Assembly: GCF_003477885.1 (NCBI RefSeq)
Contig: NZ_QUEE01000011.1
Span: forward strand, 1-64,000
Length of the DNA: 64,000 nucleotides
Direction: 5' to 3'
From: Lachnotalea sp. AF33-28
GTDB lineage: Bacteria > Bacillota > Clostridia > Lachnospirales > Lachnospiraceae
Shown: piece by piece, positions 25,179-33,224 of the stretch
Layout: every line of letters starts with the position of its first letter
How positions within the stretch are numbered: the first letter of the stretch is position 1
Program-made: the position numbers and the translations under genes
The notes under the pieces: generated by a model
What the model was told of the DNA's origin: nothing
The model's input: the letters and a program-made list of their open reading frames with translations, nothing else
Databases searched by the model: none

Positions 25179-25532
25179 TCAGCCCCGTTTTTTCCGCATA
25201 TATTCCCGCTGCTGTCTGCGGTGTGCCGCCTTTGCACAGGCCGCCGAACAATAGGTTTGCCGTCCATCAGGAGCCACGGCTCTGCCACATACCGGGCAAG
25301 CCTTAAAATCCGGCCTTGGCCCCTCTGTCAGCAACGCAGCCTCCAGCGCCGGATCAAGGGGCAGAACTGCCTCGCGGAAGTAGCGGCAATAAGCCCCTGT
25401 CCAGCATTTTCCAAACATATAGCACTCGCAATCCAGCGGCAGGCAGCCGCAGTCCCGGTCATAGTTGGCACACCATTTTGACACCAGCCTGCGGATTGCC
25501 GCTTTTTCTGTCCGGGTCAGTTCTCGGCCCAC
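25179..25532 (-). CDS. Cysteine-rich VLP-domain zinc protein
   Basis: This 117-residue protein has two cysteine clusters: CGCLPLDCECYMFGKCWTGAYCRYF (residues about 26-50) and a C-terminal zinc finger-like CPVCGRAV...TYCSAACAKAAHRRQQREYMRKKRG (about 80-117). It matches the cysteine-rich VLP proteins of Tn1549-type elements, presumed DNA-binding. The GTG at 25532 is taken as start. It lies 4 bp after the stop of the upstream small gene and in the same transcript. Confidence 0.72.
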   Translation of the reverse strand: MGRELTRTEKAAIRRLVSKWCANYDRDCGCLPLDCECYMFGKCWTGAYCRYFREAVLPLDPALEAALLTEGPRPDFKACPVCGRAVAPDGRQTYCSAACAKAAHRRQQREYMRKKRG

Positions 25533-25536
25533 AGCA

Positions 25537-25713
25537 TCACCTCCCGTTGACCGGTGGTTTGAGCTGCTCCCGGTAGCAGAACACGCAGCCGATCCCGCGC
25601 CAGTAAGGGCAGCCGTCACAACGGGAGCCCTTCGGCGGCAGGCTGGGCGGCACACCCTTAAAGTAACTTTTTTCTTTCATAAATCCCTCATAGGGGTTGT
25701 TGGTAAATCTCAT
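25537..25713 (-). CDS. Small cysteine-rich ICE protein
   Basis: This 58-residue frame starts with ATG at 25713, overlapping the upstream DUF4366 stop by 4 bp, and stops at 25537. The product is MRFTNNPYEGFMKEKSYF followed by a four-cysteine module CDGCPYWRGIGCVFCY, suggesting a bound metal. Tight overlaps on both sides support a real gene. The function is unknown. Confidence 0.65.
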   Translation of the reverse strand: MRFTNNPYEGFMKEKSYFKGVPPSLPPKGSRCDGCPYWRGIGCVFCYREQLKPPVNGR

Positions 25714-26459
25714 TCATTATCCTCGCTTTCGGTATCGTCCTCGTCCCAAGGCGGCCCATCGTCCTCGGGATCGTCATAATCAGCCAGTTCCTCACTGTAA
25801 TCCTCTTCGGGTACAGCAGCTTTTTCATGCTTCGGGCGGTAGATTTTCAAGTACCAGCCTGCACCGCCACCCAGAACAGCCACTGCCAAAATCAGCAGAA
25901 GCGTCCCGGTATTACTTTTCTGCTGGGGCTCGGGTTCCGGCTCCTCCGCAGGTTCCGTCACTGGAGCGGGTTCGGGAGCTGTGCCAGCACACTCGGTCAT
26001 GTTGACCGCGCAGACCTCGCAATCCGTATGGATGGCTCCGGGCGCACATTTTTCTGTGCAGGAGCAGGCCGGAAGTTCTCCGCCAGCGGCCTCCAGTGCC
26101 GCCAGCAGATCGGCTTCATCCACCATGTTCAAAAAGTAGGTGTGATACTGTTCGCCGTCCTCGTCCACAGGCTTGTCATAGTCAATGACAATGTAAAAGG
26201 TGTTGCCGCCGCTGGTTTCCACCGTGATGAACTGTTTGTTGGTTGCAGCATCGTAGAGCAGATCGCGGGTCACAAGGTTTCCATCCTCCGAAAAGCCCTC
26301 GCCCGGGGTAATGGTAGGCGCTGGCTCCGGGGCCGGAGTTTCTTCCACAACAGGCGGTTCCTCATTCCCGCCGTCCGAATAGGCATAGGCCGGGATTGCA
26401 AAGCCGCATAAAAGAACGGCGGAGCAAAGCCCCGCCGCCAACATACGAAAGTGTTTCAT
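25710..26459 (-). CDS. DUF4366 (CD1107-type) membrane-anchored surface protein
   Basis: The 249-residue protein has a signal peptide (MKHFRMLAAGLCSAVLLCGFAIPAYA, cut near residue 26), a DUF4366-type extracellular domain (NLVTRDLLYDAATNKQFITVETSGGNTFYIVIDYDKP, about 60-140), a small cysteine cluster (CSCTEKCAPGAIHTDCEVC), a proline/glutamate-rich stalk, one membrane helix (TGTLLLILAVAVLGGGAGWYL, about 190-210) and a very acidic cytoplasmic tail. In Tn1549-like elements this protein accompanies the VirB1/VirB4 genes and is thought to belong to the transfer channel at the cell surface. Confidence 0.85.
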   Translation of the reverse strand: MKHFRMLAAGLCSAVLLCGFAIPAYAYSDGGNEEPPVVEETPAPEPAPTITPGEGFSEDGNLVTRDLLYDAATNKQFITVETSGGNTFYIVIDYDKPVDEDGEQYHTYFLNMVDEADLLAALEAAGGELPACSCTEKCAPGAIHTDCEVCAVNMTECAGTAPEPAPVTEPAEEPEPEPQQKSNTGTLLLILAVAVLGGGAGWYLKIYRPKHEKAAVPEEDYSEELADYDDPEDDGPPWDEDDTESEDNE

Positions 26460-26461
26460 AT

Positions 26462-26713
26462 TCAGTTTTCCTCCTTTTCTTCTTCGGACTTCGGGACACT
26501 TTGTCCCAAAGTACCTCCGTCCTTCAGCTTTTCAAACAGCAGCGGGAGCTCCGTAAGGGAAATGCTCATACCGCGCACAATGTCCACGATCTCGCTGTTT
26601 TCCGCCTCCAGCTTTTTCTGCTCCAGCTCCTTGAGCCGGGCCTGCTGTTCACTGATTTTGGCCTTGACCTTATCAATCTCGGCCTGAATTTTCATGCTTT
26701 TGGTAGTTGCCAT
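26462..26713 (-). CDS. DUF4315 coiled-coil protein of the transfer module
   Basis: This 83-residue protein has residues 3-45 that form a coiled coil (IDKVKAKISEQQARLKELEQKKLEAENSEIVDIVRG), followed by a short conserved segment. It matches the DUF4315 family found between the NlpC/P60 and DUF4366 genes in Tn1549-like elements. The last residues, LGQSVPKSEEEKEEN, are encoded by palindrome copy 7, so the repeat forms part of the reading frame. The ATG at 26713 follows AGGAGG. Confidence 0.82.
   Translation of the reverse strand: MATTKSMKIQAEIDKVKAKISEQQARLKELEQKKLEAENSEIVDIVRGMSISLTELPLLFEKLKDGGTLGQSVPKSEEEKEEN
26489..26511. repeat. ICE palindrome copy 7 (in frame)
   Basis: CTTCGGGACA-CTT-TGTCCCAAAG, within the 3' end of the DUF4315 gene and read as LGQSVPKS. 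Confidence 0.85.
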
Positions 26714-26727
26714 TTCAAAACCTCCTG

Positions 26728-28446
26728 TCACGGTAAACGCCCGTAGGCGTAAAAATGAGATTGCCAGTAGCTTGTATTCAAATTTGCGTAGCCGATGGGA
26801 TCTCCGCAATGCAGCATTTTTCCATCACCGACATAAATCCCGCAATGGCTCACGCCCGGCGTGTCATAGGTGCCTTTGAAGAACACCAGATCACCGGGTT
26901 TGGGAGAACTGGTCGGCGTACAGATGTTATAGAGCCCCTGGGCTCCCAGCCTGCCCACATTCCAGCCGGAGTGATTGATAACCCACGAAACGTACCCCGA
27001 GCAATCAAAGGAAGTGGCGGGAGAACTGCCGCCCCACACATAGGGATAGCCGATGTATTTCTGCGCTTCGGCAAGCATCGCGGCAAAGGTTTCATCGTCC
27101 AGATATTCTCCGGGCACTTCGTAATCACCGGGTTTCCCGGTAATGTACTTGTTCACATAGGGAGAATCCGGGAACAGATCGGGGCGGTTTCCCAGCGTTG
27201 CCATATAGATGGCATACCGTGAAAGCTGCTCCTCGCCCATGACATATACGGGCACATGGGATAAATCAAAGTTCTCCAGCGTGACCGTACAGATGTAATA
27301 GTCGTAAGGCACCTGATAGGTGTCCGTATGGGAGTTGCCGTCCGCGTCCGTCCATGTGTCGGTTTCCGTGCGATACCGGGTTTCCACCACTACATCCTCC
27401 GTGAGAATGTACTGGCGGTCAAACAGTATTTGCAGCGTTCCCTGTACTTCGTCTATTGTCCATTGCCCCTCATGGAGCGCACACAAAAGAGAAAGCAGCA
27501 CATAGGGGTCATGTTCGATCTCGTCCAGATCGAAGTGGTATTCGTCATAGTCATGGGTGCTTTCATAGGTGTCCAGATAATGCTGCAAATCATCTTCCAG
27601 CGCACAGTAGGCAGCTTCGGCGGCCAGCATATCCCGATCCTCGCAAGGATAGGTGCTGGCCCCTAATGCACCGGCCCCGGCGTTCCCCAGCATAAGCATG
27701 GTAGAGGAACAGGACTGCATAGCAAACAGGAGTAACACACAGAGCACCGCAACCACGGCACCTGCGGGATGACTTTTGACAAATTCCACTGCCCGGGCGG
27801 TCAGGCGTTCTGTGGCTGTGGCAGTTTTCCCAGCCGCAGCCGCGCCCTGCTTTGCAGCCTCCTTTGCCTGCTTGCGGTATTGCCTGCGAAGCCGTTGCTT
27901 CTGCCAGTAGCGGGTAAGGGCATTTTTCGTCAGCTCCGGGTGCTCCTGTGCGGCGGTGTGAAAATGGTAGTCCGCCGTGTATTTGGTATAGCGGGCCTCG
28001 GCCTTGCGTACCACTTTTGCCGGATGTTCCCGGACTTTACGGCGCACAAAGCGGGAGCCGTGCCGGAGCGCGGTTTCTCCCACAAGCTCAGAACGGTGTG
28101 CGCCTTCTGTGCCGACATTTTCCTGTTCCACTTCAAAAATCTTGCCATGCACGAAGCTGTGAACGGAACCACTGGCAACACGGCCTATGCGTTTTACCGG
28201 GCCGGGCTTTTTCGGCGGCTTTTGTTTTGCCAGCTTCTCCCGGGCCTGTTCCAGCTTTTCGCCTTGGGACTCCATGTGGAGCTTTGCCGCCGCAGCCTGT
28301 TCCTGCTGGCTCTTTTTGCGGAACTTGGACTTCGGGACACTTTGTCCCGAAGTGTCGGAAGCCTCCGGCCCGGGCTGTTCCCCGTCAGGGGCGTGGGCGG
28401 TCTGCGACCAAGCCTCCTCCTTGGTCTTATTCGTTTTTCGTTTCAT
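26728..28446 (-). CDS. NlpC/P60 peptidoglycan hydrolase of the conjugation machine (VirB1-like)
   Basis: The product is 572 residues: a charged cytoplasmic N-terminus (1-225), one membrane helix (HPAGAVVAVLCVLLLFAMQSC, about 228-248), an extracellular region, and a C-terminal NlpC/P60 domain (about 455-572) with the catalytic Cys in FDCSGYVSW and the His in GVSHCGIYVGDGKMLHCG. It would open the cell wall for the transfer channel. The N-terminal tail contains SGQSVPKSKFRKK, encoded by palindrome copy 8. It overlaps the VirB4 stop by 20 bp. Confidence 0.9.
   Translation of the reverse strand: MKRKTNKTKEEAWSQTAHAPDGEQPGPEASDTSGQSVPKSKFRKKSQQEQAAAAKLHMESQGEKLEQAREKLAKQKPPKKPGPVKRIGRVASGSVHSFVHGKIFEVEQENVGTEGAHRSELVGETALRHGSRFVRRKVREHPAKVVRKAEARYTKYTADYHFHTAAQEHPELTKNALTRYWQKQRLRRQYRKQAKEAAKQGAAAAGKTATATERLTARAVEFVKSHPAGAVVAVLCVLLLFAMQSCSSTMLMLGNAGAGALGASTYPCEDRDMLAAEAAYCALEDDLQHYLDTYESTHDYDEYHFDLDEIEHDPYVLLSLLCALHEGQWTIDEVQGTLQILFDRQYILTEDVVVETRYRTETDTWTDADGNSHTDTYQVPYDYYICTVTLENFDLSHVPVYVMGEEQLSRYAIYMATLGNRPDLFPDSPYVNKYITGKPGDYEVPGEYLDDETFAAMLAEAQKYIGYPYVWGGSSPATSFDCSGYVSWVINHSGWNVGRLGAQGLYNICTPTSSPKPGDLVFFKGTYDTPGVSHCGIYVGDGKMLHCGDPIGYANLNTSYWQSHFYAYGRLP
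28330..28352. repeat. ICE palindrome copy 8 (in frame)
   Basis: CTTCGGGACA-CTT-TGTCCCGAAG with perfect 10-bp arms, inside the unstructured N-terminal tail of the NlpC/P60 protein (about residues 32-39, SGQSVPKS). Confidence 0.88.
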
Positions 28447-30784
28447 TCTTCATATCCTCCGGGCGGGTAGTCAGCAGGTCATAGATTTCTCCGCGAGGGA
28501 ACCGATCCACAAACGGAATGGTTACATTTCCATAGAACAACAGCCCCTCGCCGGAATTGCTGTGTGTGATATAGGAAAGCTGATGCTCGGAAATACCGAG
28601 CTGTTTTGCCAGAATGGTACGGTCACTCTGCGCCTGCGAAAGCAGAATCATAAAATCCGTGTTGTCCAGAATGTTCTCGATTTCCCGGCTGGCCAAAAGG
28701 TCTTTGACGTTCTGCGTCAAAGCAGACGGCACACATCCTTTTTTACGCAGCATTTTCCAGACCGCTACAAAGTAGCTGGCCGTCAGTGGATCGCGGAGCA
28801 GAATATGAAACTCGTCAAAGTAGCACCAAGTCGCTGCACCCTCGTGGAAGTTCTGATCCACCGCCTGCGAAACAAACTCATTTGTGATGTGCATTGCAAT
28901 CTTTCTAAGGTTTTCGCCCATGTTTTTCAGAACGATGCACACCACACGGCTGTCCGTCTTGACATTGGTAGGATGGTTAAAGAGATTGAGGGAGCCTGTG
29001 CAATAAAGCTCTAAGGCAGTTGCCACGCGCCGGGCCTCGGGCTCCGGCTGGCGTAAAAGCTCCTCATACAAATCCTGCAACAGCGGTGTTTTTGCGGTTT
29101 CCAATCCGAGCGCCTGCTCCCGGTACACCAAACGCACACAGCGGTCAATGACCGTCTTTTCAATGGGCTGCAAGCCTTCCTTGCCGCCGACCACCAGCTC
29201 GCACAGTGACAAAAGAAAATCCGCCTTCATGGAAAGAGGGCTTTCTCCGGCGGCCATATTGAGCTCCACATCCATTGGATTGAGATGGTGCGGGCTGTCC
29301 GGGGCAATCTCGATCACCTGGCCGCCCAGCCTTCGCACCAGCGGCGCGTATTCGCCCATCGGGTCAACCACGATGATCCGATCCTGCGGGATGGTGAGAA
29401 ACACATTCAAGAGCTCGCGCTTTGCGGCAAAGCTCTTGCCGGAGCCCGTAGAGCCCAAATACATCCCGTTTGCCGATTTCAGCTTTTTGCGGTCAGCCAT
29501 GATGACATTGTGGGAAAGTGCGTTCATGCCATAGTAGAGGGCCTGCCCAGCCATGCGGAGCTCCCTTGTCATAAAAGGAATAAAGATGGCTGTGGAGCTG
29601 GTGGTCATACCGCGCTGGATTTCTACCTCGTTGTAACCAAGGGCCAACGAGGAAACAAAGCCCTGTTCCTGTTGCCAGTCCAGACGGCGCAGAGCGCAGT
29701 TGTATTTCTGCGCGATACCGCCCACGGTAAACACATCGTTTTCCAGCCGCTGGCGGTTAGGAGCAAGGTTTACCACCGTAAAGGTCAGCAGAAACATTCG
29801 CTCATTGCGGGATTGCAAATCAGCCAGAAGCTCCGCTGCGTCCTTGCTGAATGTAATCAGGTCAGGGGGAAGAATATCCGGGTCATAGCCGGAGCGCACA
29901 GCCTTTCTCTGTTCCTCCACTTTCATTTTTCCGATGTCCGAGATTTTCCCCTTGATGGTCTTAATTGCCTTGAGCTGATCCACGGTCTGAATGTGCATGG
30001 TCACGGTCATTTCCGCATCCAGCTCCAAGATTTCCGCCAGCAGCTTATCCGAAAGCTCCGATGCCATAATCTGCAAGTAGGACACCGCGCCCCAATACTG
30101 GCCGATGCGGAATGTGCGGGACTGGCGGAAGTCGAGACTGTCCGGGGCAATAAAGTCTTTTGTGCCGAGCCCGGTCTGCGGGATGTCTTTCCACGAAAAG
30201 CGGAACGCCTCACGGCTCCCCGGATGCATCTGGCTATGAAGCAGCGCAAGGCGGGCCCGCCCGTCCATCGGCTCCGAGGGAACGCCCAGCCGCTTAAAGT
30301 TTCCCATGACATCGGCCTCCACACGCTCCAGACGGGGCCGTGCCTCCGCAATCCCCTCGGCGGGTATGCCAAAGGTGATGTATTTTGAGCGTTCAATGCC
30401 GTTATTGCTTTTAGCAATCTGATTTTTCAGCATCCCGGTAAACTCGTCCCTGACGCTGTTATAGTTGTCATCCGCTTTCGGGATATTGACTTGATAGCGG
30501 CTGCGGGAATGGGAACGGCGGTTGATAAAGGAAAGCTGGAACGGCAGCGAACTGTCAAAGTAGTTGAGGAATGAGCTCCATCCGCTGAATATGGCAGTCT
30601 GATCCTCGGTGGATGCCACGGAGTAATTGATGTCCTCATATTCCACGGTTTTTGTATAGAGCCCGCCCGGGAGCTTGCACACACCGTCCGGGTGCATGGA
30701 CAGATACGGGATTGTCTGCTGGGCAGACAGGGCCGCCCGGCCTTTACCCTTGGCGGCTCCGTTTTTCTTCTTTGTGTTTTTCAA
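28427..30784 (-). CDS. VirB4/TrbE-type conjugation ATPase
   Basis: This 785-residue motor ATPase of the type IV secretion channel has an N-terminal CagE/TrbE-like region (residues 1-400). The ATPase domain has Walker A LGSTGSGKSFAAKRE (about 437-451), Walker B-type IIVVDPMGEY and WCYFDEFHILL, and a C-terminal arginine-finger region (ILLSQAQSDRTILAKQLG). It is of the usual length for Tn1549-type VirB4. It overlaps the NlpC/P60 gene and the PrgI gene (41 bp) in one transcript. Confidence 0.95.
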   Translation of the reverse strand: MKNTKKKNGAAKGKGRAALSAQQTIPYLSMHPDGVCKLPGGLYTKTVEYEDINYSVASTEDQTAIFSGWSSFLNYFDSSLPFQLSFINRRSHSRSRYQVNIPKADDNYNSVRDEFTGMLKNQIAKSNNGIERSKYITFGIPAEGIAEARPRLERVEADVMGNFKRLGVPSEPMDGRARLALLHSQMHPGSREAFRFSWKDIPQTGLGTKDFIAPDSLDFRQSRTFRIGQYWGAVSYLQIMASELSDKLLAEILELDAEMTVTMHIQTVDQLKAIKTIKGKISDIGKMKVEEQRKAVRSGYDPDILPPDLITFSKDAAELLADLQSRNERMFLLTFTVVNLAPNRQRLENDVFTVGGIAQKYNCALRRLDWQQEQGFVSSLALGYNEVEIQRGMTTSSTAIFIPFMTRELRMAGQALYYGMNALSHNVIMADRKKLKSANGMYLGSTGSGKSFAAKRELLNVFLTIPQDRIIVVDPMGEYAPLVRRLGGQVIEIAPDSPHHLNPMDVELNMAAGESPLSMKADFLLSLCELVVGGKEGLQPIEKTVIDRCVRLVYREQALGLETAKTPLLQDLYEELLRQPEPEARRVATALELYCTGSLNLFNHPTNVKTDSRVVCIVLKNMGENLRKIAMHITNEFVSQAVDQNFHEGAATWCYFDEFHILLRDPLTASYFVAVWKMLRKKGCVPSALTQNVKDLLASREIENILDNTDFMILLSQAQSDRTILAKQLGISEHQLSYITHSNSGEGLLFYGNVTIPFVDRFPRGEIYDLLTTRPEDMKNETKNE

Positions 30785-31130
30785 TCACATCCTCCTTTCC
30801 AGCGCCCGGCCCGGCAAAGGGCGCATAAATGTTTTCGGTTCGGTAGGCCCTGATCCCCGGCCTTAGAAACTTGGCCCGGATGATGTTTCGCACAACCTTT
30901 TCAAAGGGCAAGCCGTCCTTTTCATACATCGCCAGCAGGAACGCCGGGAGCATAATTCCCAGCATGAGAAACATCGCCCCGGTATTGCCGAGGGTGCCAC
31001 GGGTCAGCAGATAGGCCGGAATCCCCACCGCGCCCGCACTGCCGAAGCAGACAAGCTGGCGTTTGGTGAGGTTGAAAGCCATCTTTGTTTTGATTTTGGA
31101 TAAATCGTTTGGTACGTTTACATAGGGCAT
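30744..31130 (-). CDS. PrgI-family membrane protein (VirB3-like)
   Basis: The 128-residue protein has two membrane helices near residues 25-45 and 50-68 (VCFGSAGAVGIPAYLLTRG, GAMFLMLGIMLPAFLLAMYE) followed by a cytoplasmic tail (PFEKVVRNIIRAKFLRPGIRAYRTEN). PrgI proteins hold the VirB3 position directly upstream of VirB4 in Gram-positive conjugation systems. The start MPYVNVPNDLSKIKTKMAFNL is typical of the family. It overlaps VirB4 by 41 bp. Confidence 0.9.
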   Translation of the reverse strand: MPYVNVPNDLSKIKTKMAFNLTKRQLVCFGSAGAVGIPAYLLTRGTLGNTGAMFLMLGIMLPAFLLAMYEKDGLPFEKVVRNIIRAKFLRPGIRAYRTENIYAPFAGPGAGKEDVIEKHKEEKRSRQG

Positions 31131-31133
31131 AGA

Positions 31134-31703
31134 TCACATTCCTTTCTGCACTTCGGGACAATGTGTCCCAAAGTCCGGGATGGTTGGTGTTACTTCATTT
31201 CCCCACACAGCCCAACCGGGCGGGGTCTGTCTGGCAAAGAGCTCCACGCGGGGCAGATCTCCCATCAGGGAAAGAATTTTGTCGCGGGCCTCGTCCGGCT
31301 TTTTGCTATGGGCTTCAATCGGGGAAATGATGAATTGATGAATGTTGGCAGCCTGCCGCTTCGGGTGTCCCTTGGTAGCCAGCAGGCAGATTTCCGCGTT
31401 GCCCCTTGTCCAGAAGCCAAGGCCGTAAAACCAGCTATCCGCTTTCTTGTTCTTTTTCAGCCAGACGAAAGCAACAGATTTATAGGTGAAGCCCCAAGCC
31501 TCGATCAGCCGGAGCGCCTCCGGGAGCTGCGGGAAAGTGGCCCATAAAAAGAGTGCGCTGTCCGGGGCTGCAAGATCAGCCACAGGCAACGCACATAACT
31601 CCTCAATGCTCATAGTTGGATAATGATTTTCCGCCGCGCCCTGTACTTTCTTAGCCGAGTAGCGCCAAGGGGGATCGGCGTAAATGATAGAATACTGCTG
31701 GAT
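31134..31703 (-). CDS. MT-A70-type adenine methyltransferase with a non-AUG start
   Basis: Reading from an ATC codon at 31703 the product is 189 residues and carries the catalytic DPPW motif (SIIYADPPWRYSAKK) near its N-terminus, then ALFLWATFPQLPEAL, the family motif pattern of MT-A70 N6-adenine methyltransferases. No ATG, GTG or TTG precedes DPPW in frame. The first ATG (31613) would remove the motif. AAAGGAG sits 7-10 bases before ATC/ATT, so either a non-standard start is used or an original ATG was lost. The C-terminus DFGTHCPEVQKGM is encoded by palindrome copy 9. Its ICE role is probably protection against restriction. Confidence 0.7.
   Translation of the reverse strand: MQQYSIIYADPPWRYSAKKVQGAAENHYPTMSIEELCALPVADLAAPDSALFLWATFPQLPEALRLIEAWGFTYKSVAFVWLKKNKKADSWFYGLGFWTRGNAEICLLATKGHPKRQAANIHQFIISPIEAHSKKPDEARDKILSLMGDLPRVELFARQTPPGWAVWGNEVTPTIPDFGTHCPEVQKGM
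31151..31173. repeat. ICE palindrome copy 9 (in frame)
   Basis: CTTCGGGACA-ATG-TGTCCCAAAG, read as FGTHCPEVQ at the very C-terminus of the MT-A70 gene, 21 bp from the PrgI start. Confidence 0.85.
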
Positions 31704-31705
31704 AA

Positions 31706-32485
31706 TTACACTCCTTTCTCGCCAGAGCTTTTTACTGCCTGCGCCGCGCGGATGCGCTCACTGGCAGCGGCATAAAAGGCTGGGGCCGTTTCAAAGCATA
31801 CAAAGCGGCGTTCTGTGTTGATGGCTGCAATCGCGGTTGTGCCGGAGCCAACGCAAATGTCCGCGACCAGTTCTCCGGGACGGGTGTAGGTGCGGATCAG
31901 GTACTCACAAAGCTCCACAGGCTTCTGTGTAGGATGGATGCCGCCGGACACCGTAGGCACAAAAAGTACATTTCCGGGATAGCGGCGGCCATCGTTGGAC
32001 TCCGATCCCTGCCGTTCAAATTTCCCATAGTTGGAGCTTGTACCGCTTCTGGAATGTACGCGGGCATAAGGCTTGCCATAAGTAAACTGCGGATTGTAGA
32101 CCGGGGACTTCTGGTAAAACACCAAGATATTCTCGGACTTTTTCAGTGGAGCCCGGTTTGCATTGAGAAAGCCCGTTCCGCGCTCCTTGTACCAAATCCA
32201 CTCATAGCGGAGCATGGCGAGGTTGGATGCGCCCAGCACCTTGTCAAAGGGGCACTGTGCGAAAAACAGCACTGCGCCATTCGGCTTGACCGCCCATTTC
32301 ACCGCCTCCCACAGCTCCGGGAGCGGCAGGGGCACATCCCAATAATTCCGGGTTGTGCCGTAGGGCGGATCAGTCAGCAGCATATCCACGCTATGTTTTG
32401 GCAAAGAACGCAGGCCCTCGATGCCGTCCATGAGAAACAAGCCCTCCTTCGGGACACTTTGTCCCAAAGTGCGGCTATCGGTCAT
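31706..32485 (-). CDS. Site-specific DNA methyltransferase (DPPY type)
   Basis: This 259-residue N6/N4-type DNA methyltransferase has motif IV DMLLTDPPYGTTRNYWD (residues about 33-50), a target-recognition segment, SGGIHPTQKPVELCEYLIRTYTRPGELVADICVGSGTTAIAA (motif I FxGxG-like DICVGSGTT) in the beta-class order. The ATG at 32485 overlaps the upstream SpoVG-like gene by 11 bp. Codons 6-13 (LGQSVPKE) are palindrome copy 10. No cognate endonuclease gene is present, so it is an orphan methylase likely to protect the transferring element. Confidence 0.88.
   Translation of the reverse strand: MTDSRTLGQSVPKEGLFLMDGIEGLRSLPKHSVDMLLTDPPYGTTRNYWDVPLPLPELWEAVKWAVKPNGAVLFFAQCPFDKVLGASNLAMLRYEWIWYKERGTGFLNANRAPLKKSENILVFYQKSPVYNPQFTYGKPYARVHSRSGTSSNYGKFERQGSESNDGRRYPGNVLFVPTVSGGIHPTQKPVELCEYLIRTYTRPGELVADICVGSGTTAIAAINTERRFVCFETAPAFYAAASERIRAAQAVKSSGEKGV
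32447..32469. repeat. ICE palindrome copy 10 (in frame)
   Basis: CTTCGGGACA-CTT-TGTCCCAAAG, within codons 6-13 of the DPPY methyltransferase gene. Confidence 0.85.
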
Positions 32486-33209
32486 TGCGGGCCTCCTTTG
32501 CTTTGGCAGGTGCAGGCCGGGCGGCGTTTTCTTTTCCCGCCTGTTTTGCGGCTTCAGCCATCTGCTCCTTGATCGGGGCAGGCCGTACCGCTTGGGCCCG
32601 TGCAACAAGCTGTTCCACCGCCGCATGATACGCCTCCACACCAGCCGCATTGATCCGTTCCTGTGTGGCTCGGTCAGGAATCCGAACCGTAGCCCGGTAT
32701 CCCGTCCGGCTGGCAGGATCAGGTTTAGAGGGAGCGCCGAGGAAAATCCCGTTTTTCCCGTCCACAACCTTAAAATCGTCGATGACCACACCGCCAAAAT
32801 TGACGCTGGCGAAGCCGATCAGTTTTCCCTGCGGCTCAATCGGGCGGACAGATACCGTGATTGGAACAACCGCCTCCTGCAAGACAGCATCTGTCCGCAT
32901 TTTTACTGCCTCATCAATGCTAACGCCCTTGACTTCTGCAAGCTCCGCGATGGGAGCATCAAACAGCCAGCGCCGTTCCTCCGCAGCAATCTGCTCCGGG
33001 GTCAGCAATACATCGTCTTTCTTACTCAGATAAAATTCCTCCTTTCCGCTTGCCGGAGCAGGCTGGGCGGCGGGATCGTCCAACAGCTCTTTTCTTTGCA
33101 GGACGGCCTCCGTTTCCGCCATAAAGCGGTAAGCGTCCGCTTCAGTAAACTCCTCCGGCGTTTTTCCATTCCATAAGCGCGTTCCATCCGCACCGTATCT
33201 TCTCGGCAT
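32475..33209 (-). CDS. ICE protein with a SpoVG-like domain
   Basis: The 244-residue protein has a central segment (about 115-160) VRPIEPQGKLIGFASVNFGGVVIDDFKVVDGKNGIFLGAPSKP that matches the SpoVG fold, a small RNA/DNA-binding regulator in Firmicutes. The N-terminal part (ADAYRFMAETEAVLQRKELLDDP) is helical, and the C-terminus APIKEQMAEAAKQAGKENAARP repeats the tail type seen in other proteins of this element. The start is ATG at 33209 behind GGAGGAGG; a GTG 6 bp upstream is possible. Within a conjugation operon the role is unknown. Confidence 0.8.
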   Translation of the reverse strand: MPRRYGADGTRLWNGKTPEEFTEADAYRFMAETEAVLQRKELLDDPAAQPAPASGKEEFYLSKKDDVLLTPEQIAAEERRWLFDAPIAELAEVKGVSIDEAVKMRTDAVLQEAVVPITVSVRPIEPQGKLIGFASVNFGGVVIDDFKVVDGKNGIFLGAPSKPDPASRTGYRATVRIPDRATQERINAAGVEAYHAAVEQLVARAQAVRPAPIKEQMAEAAKQAGKENAARPAPAKAKEARNDR

Positions 33210-33224
33210 AAGCACCTCCTCCTG

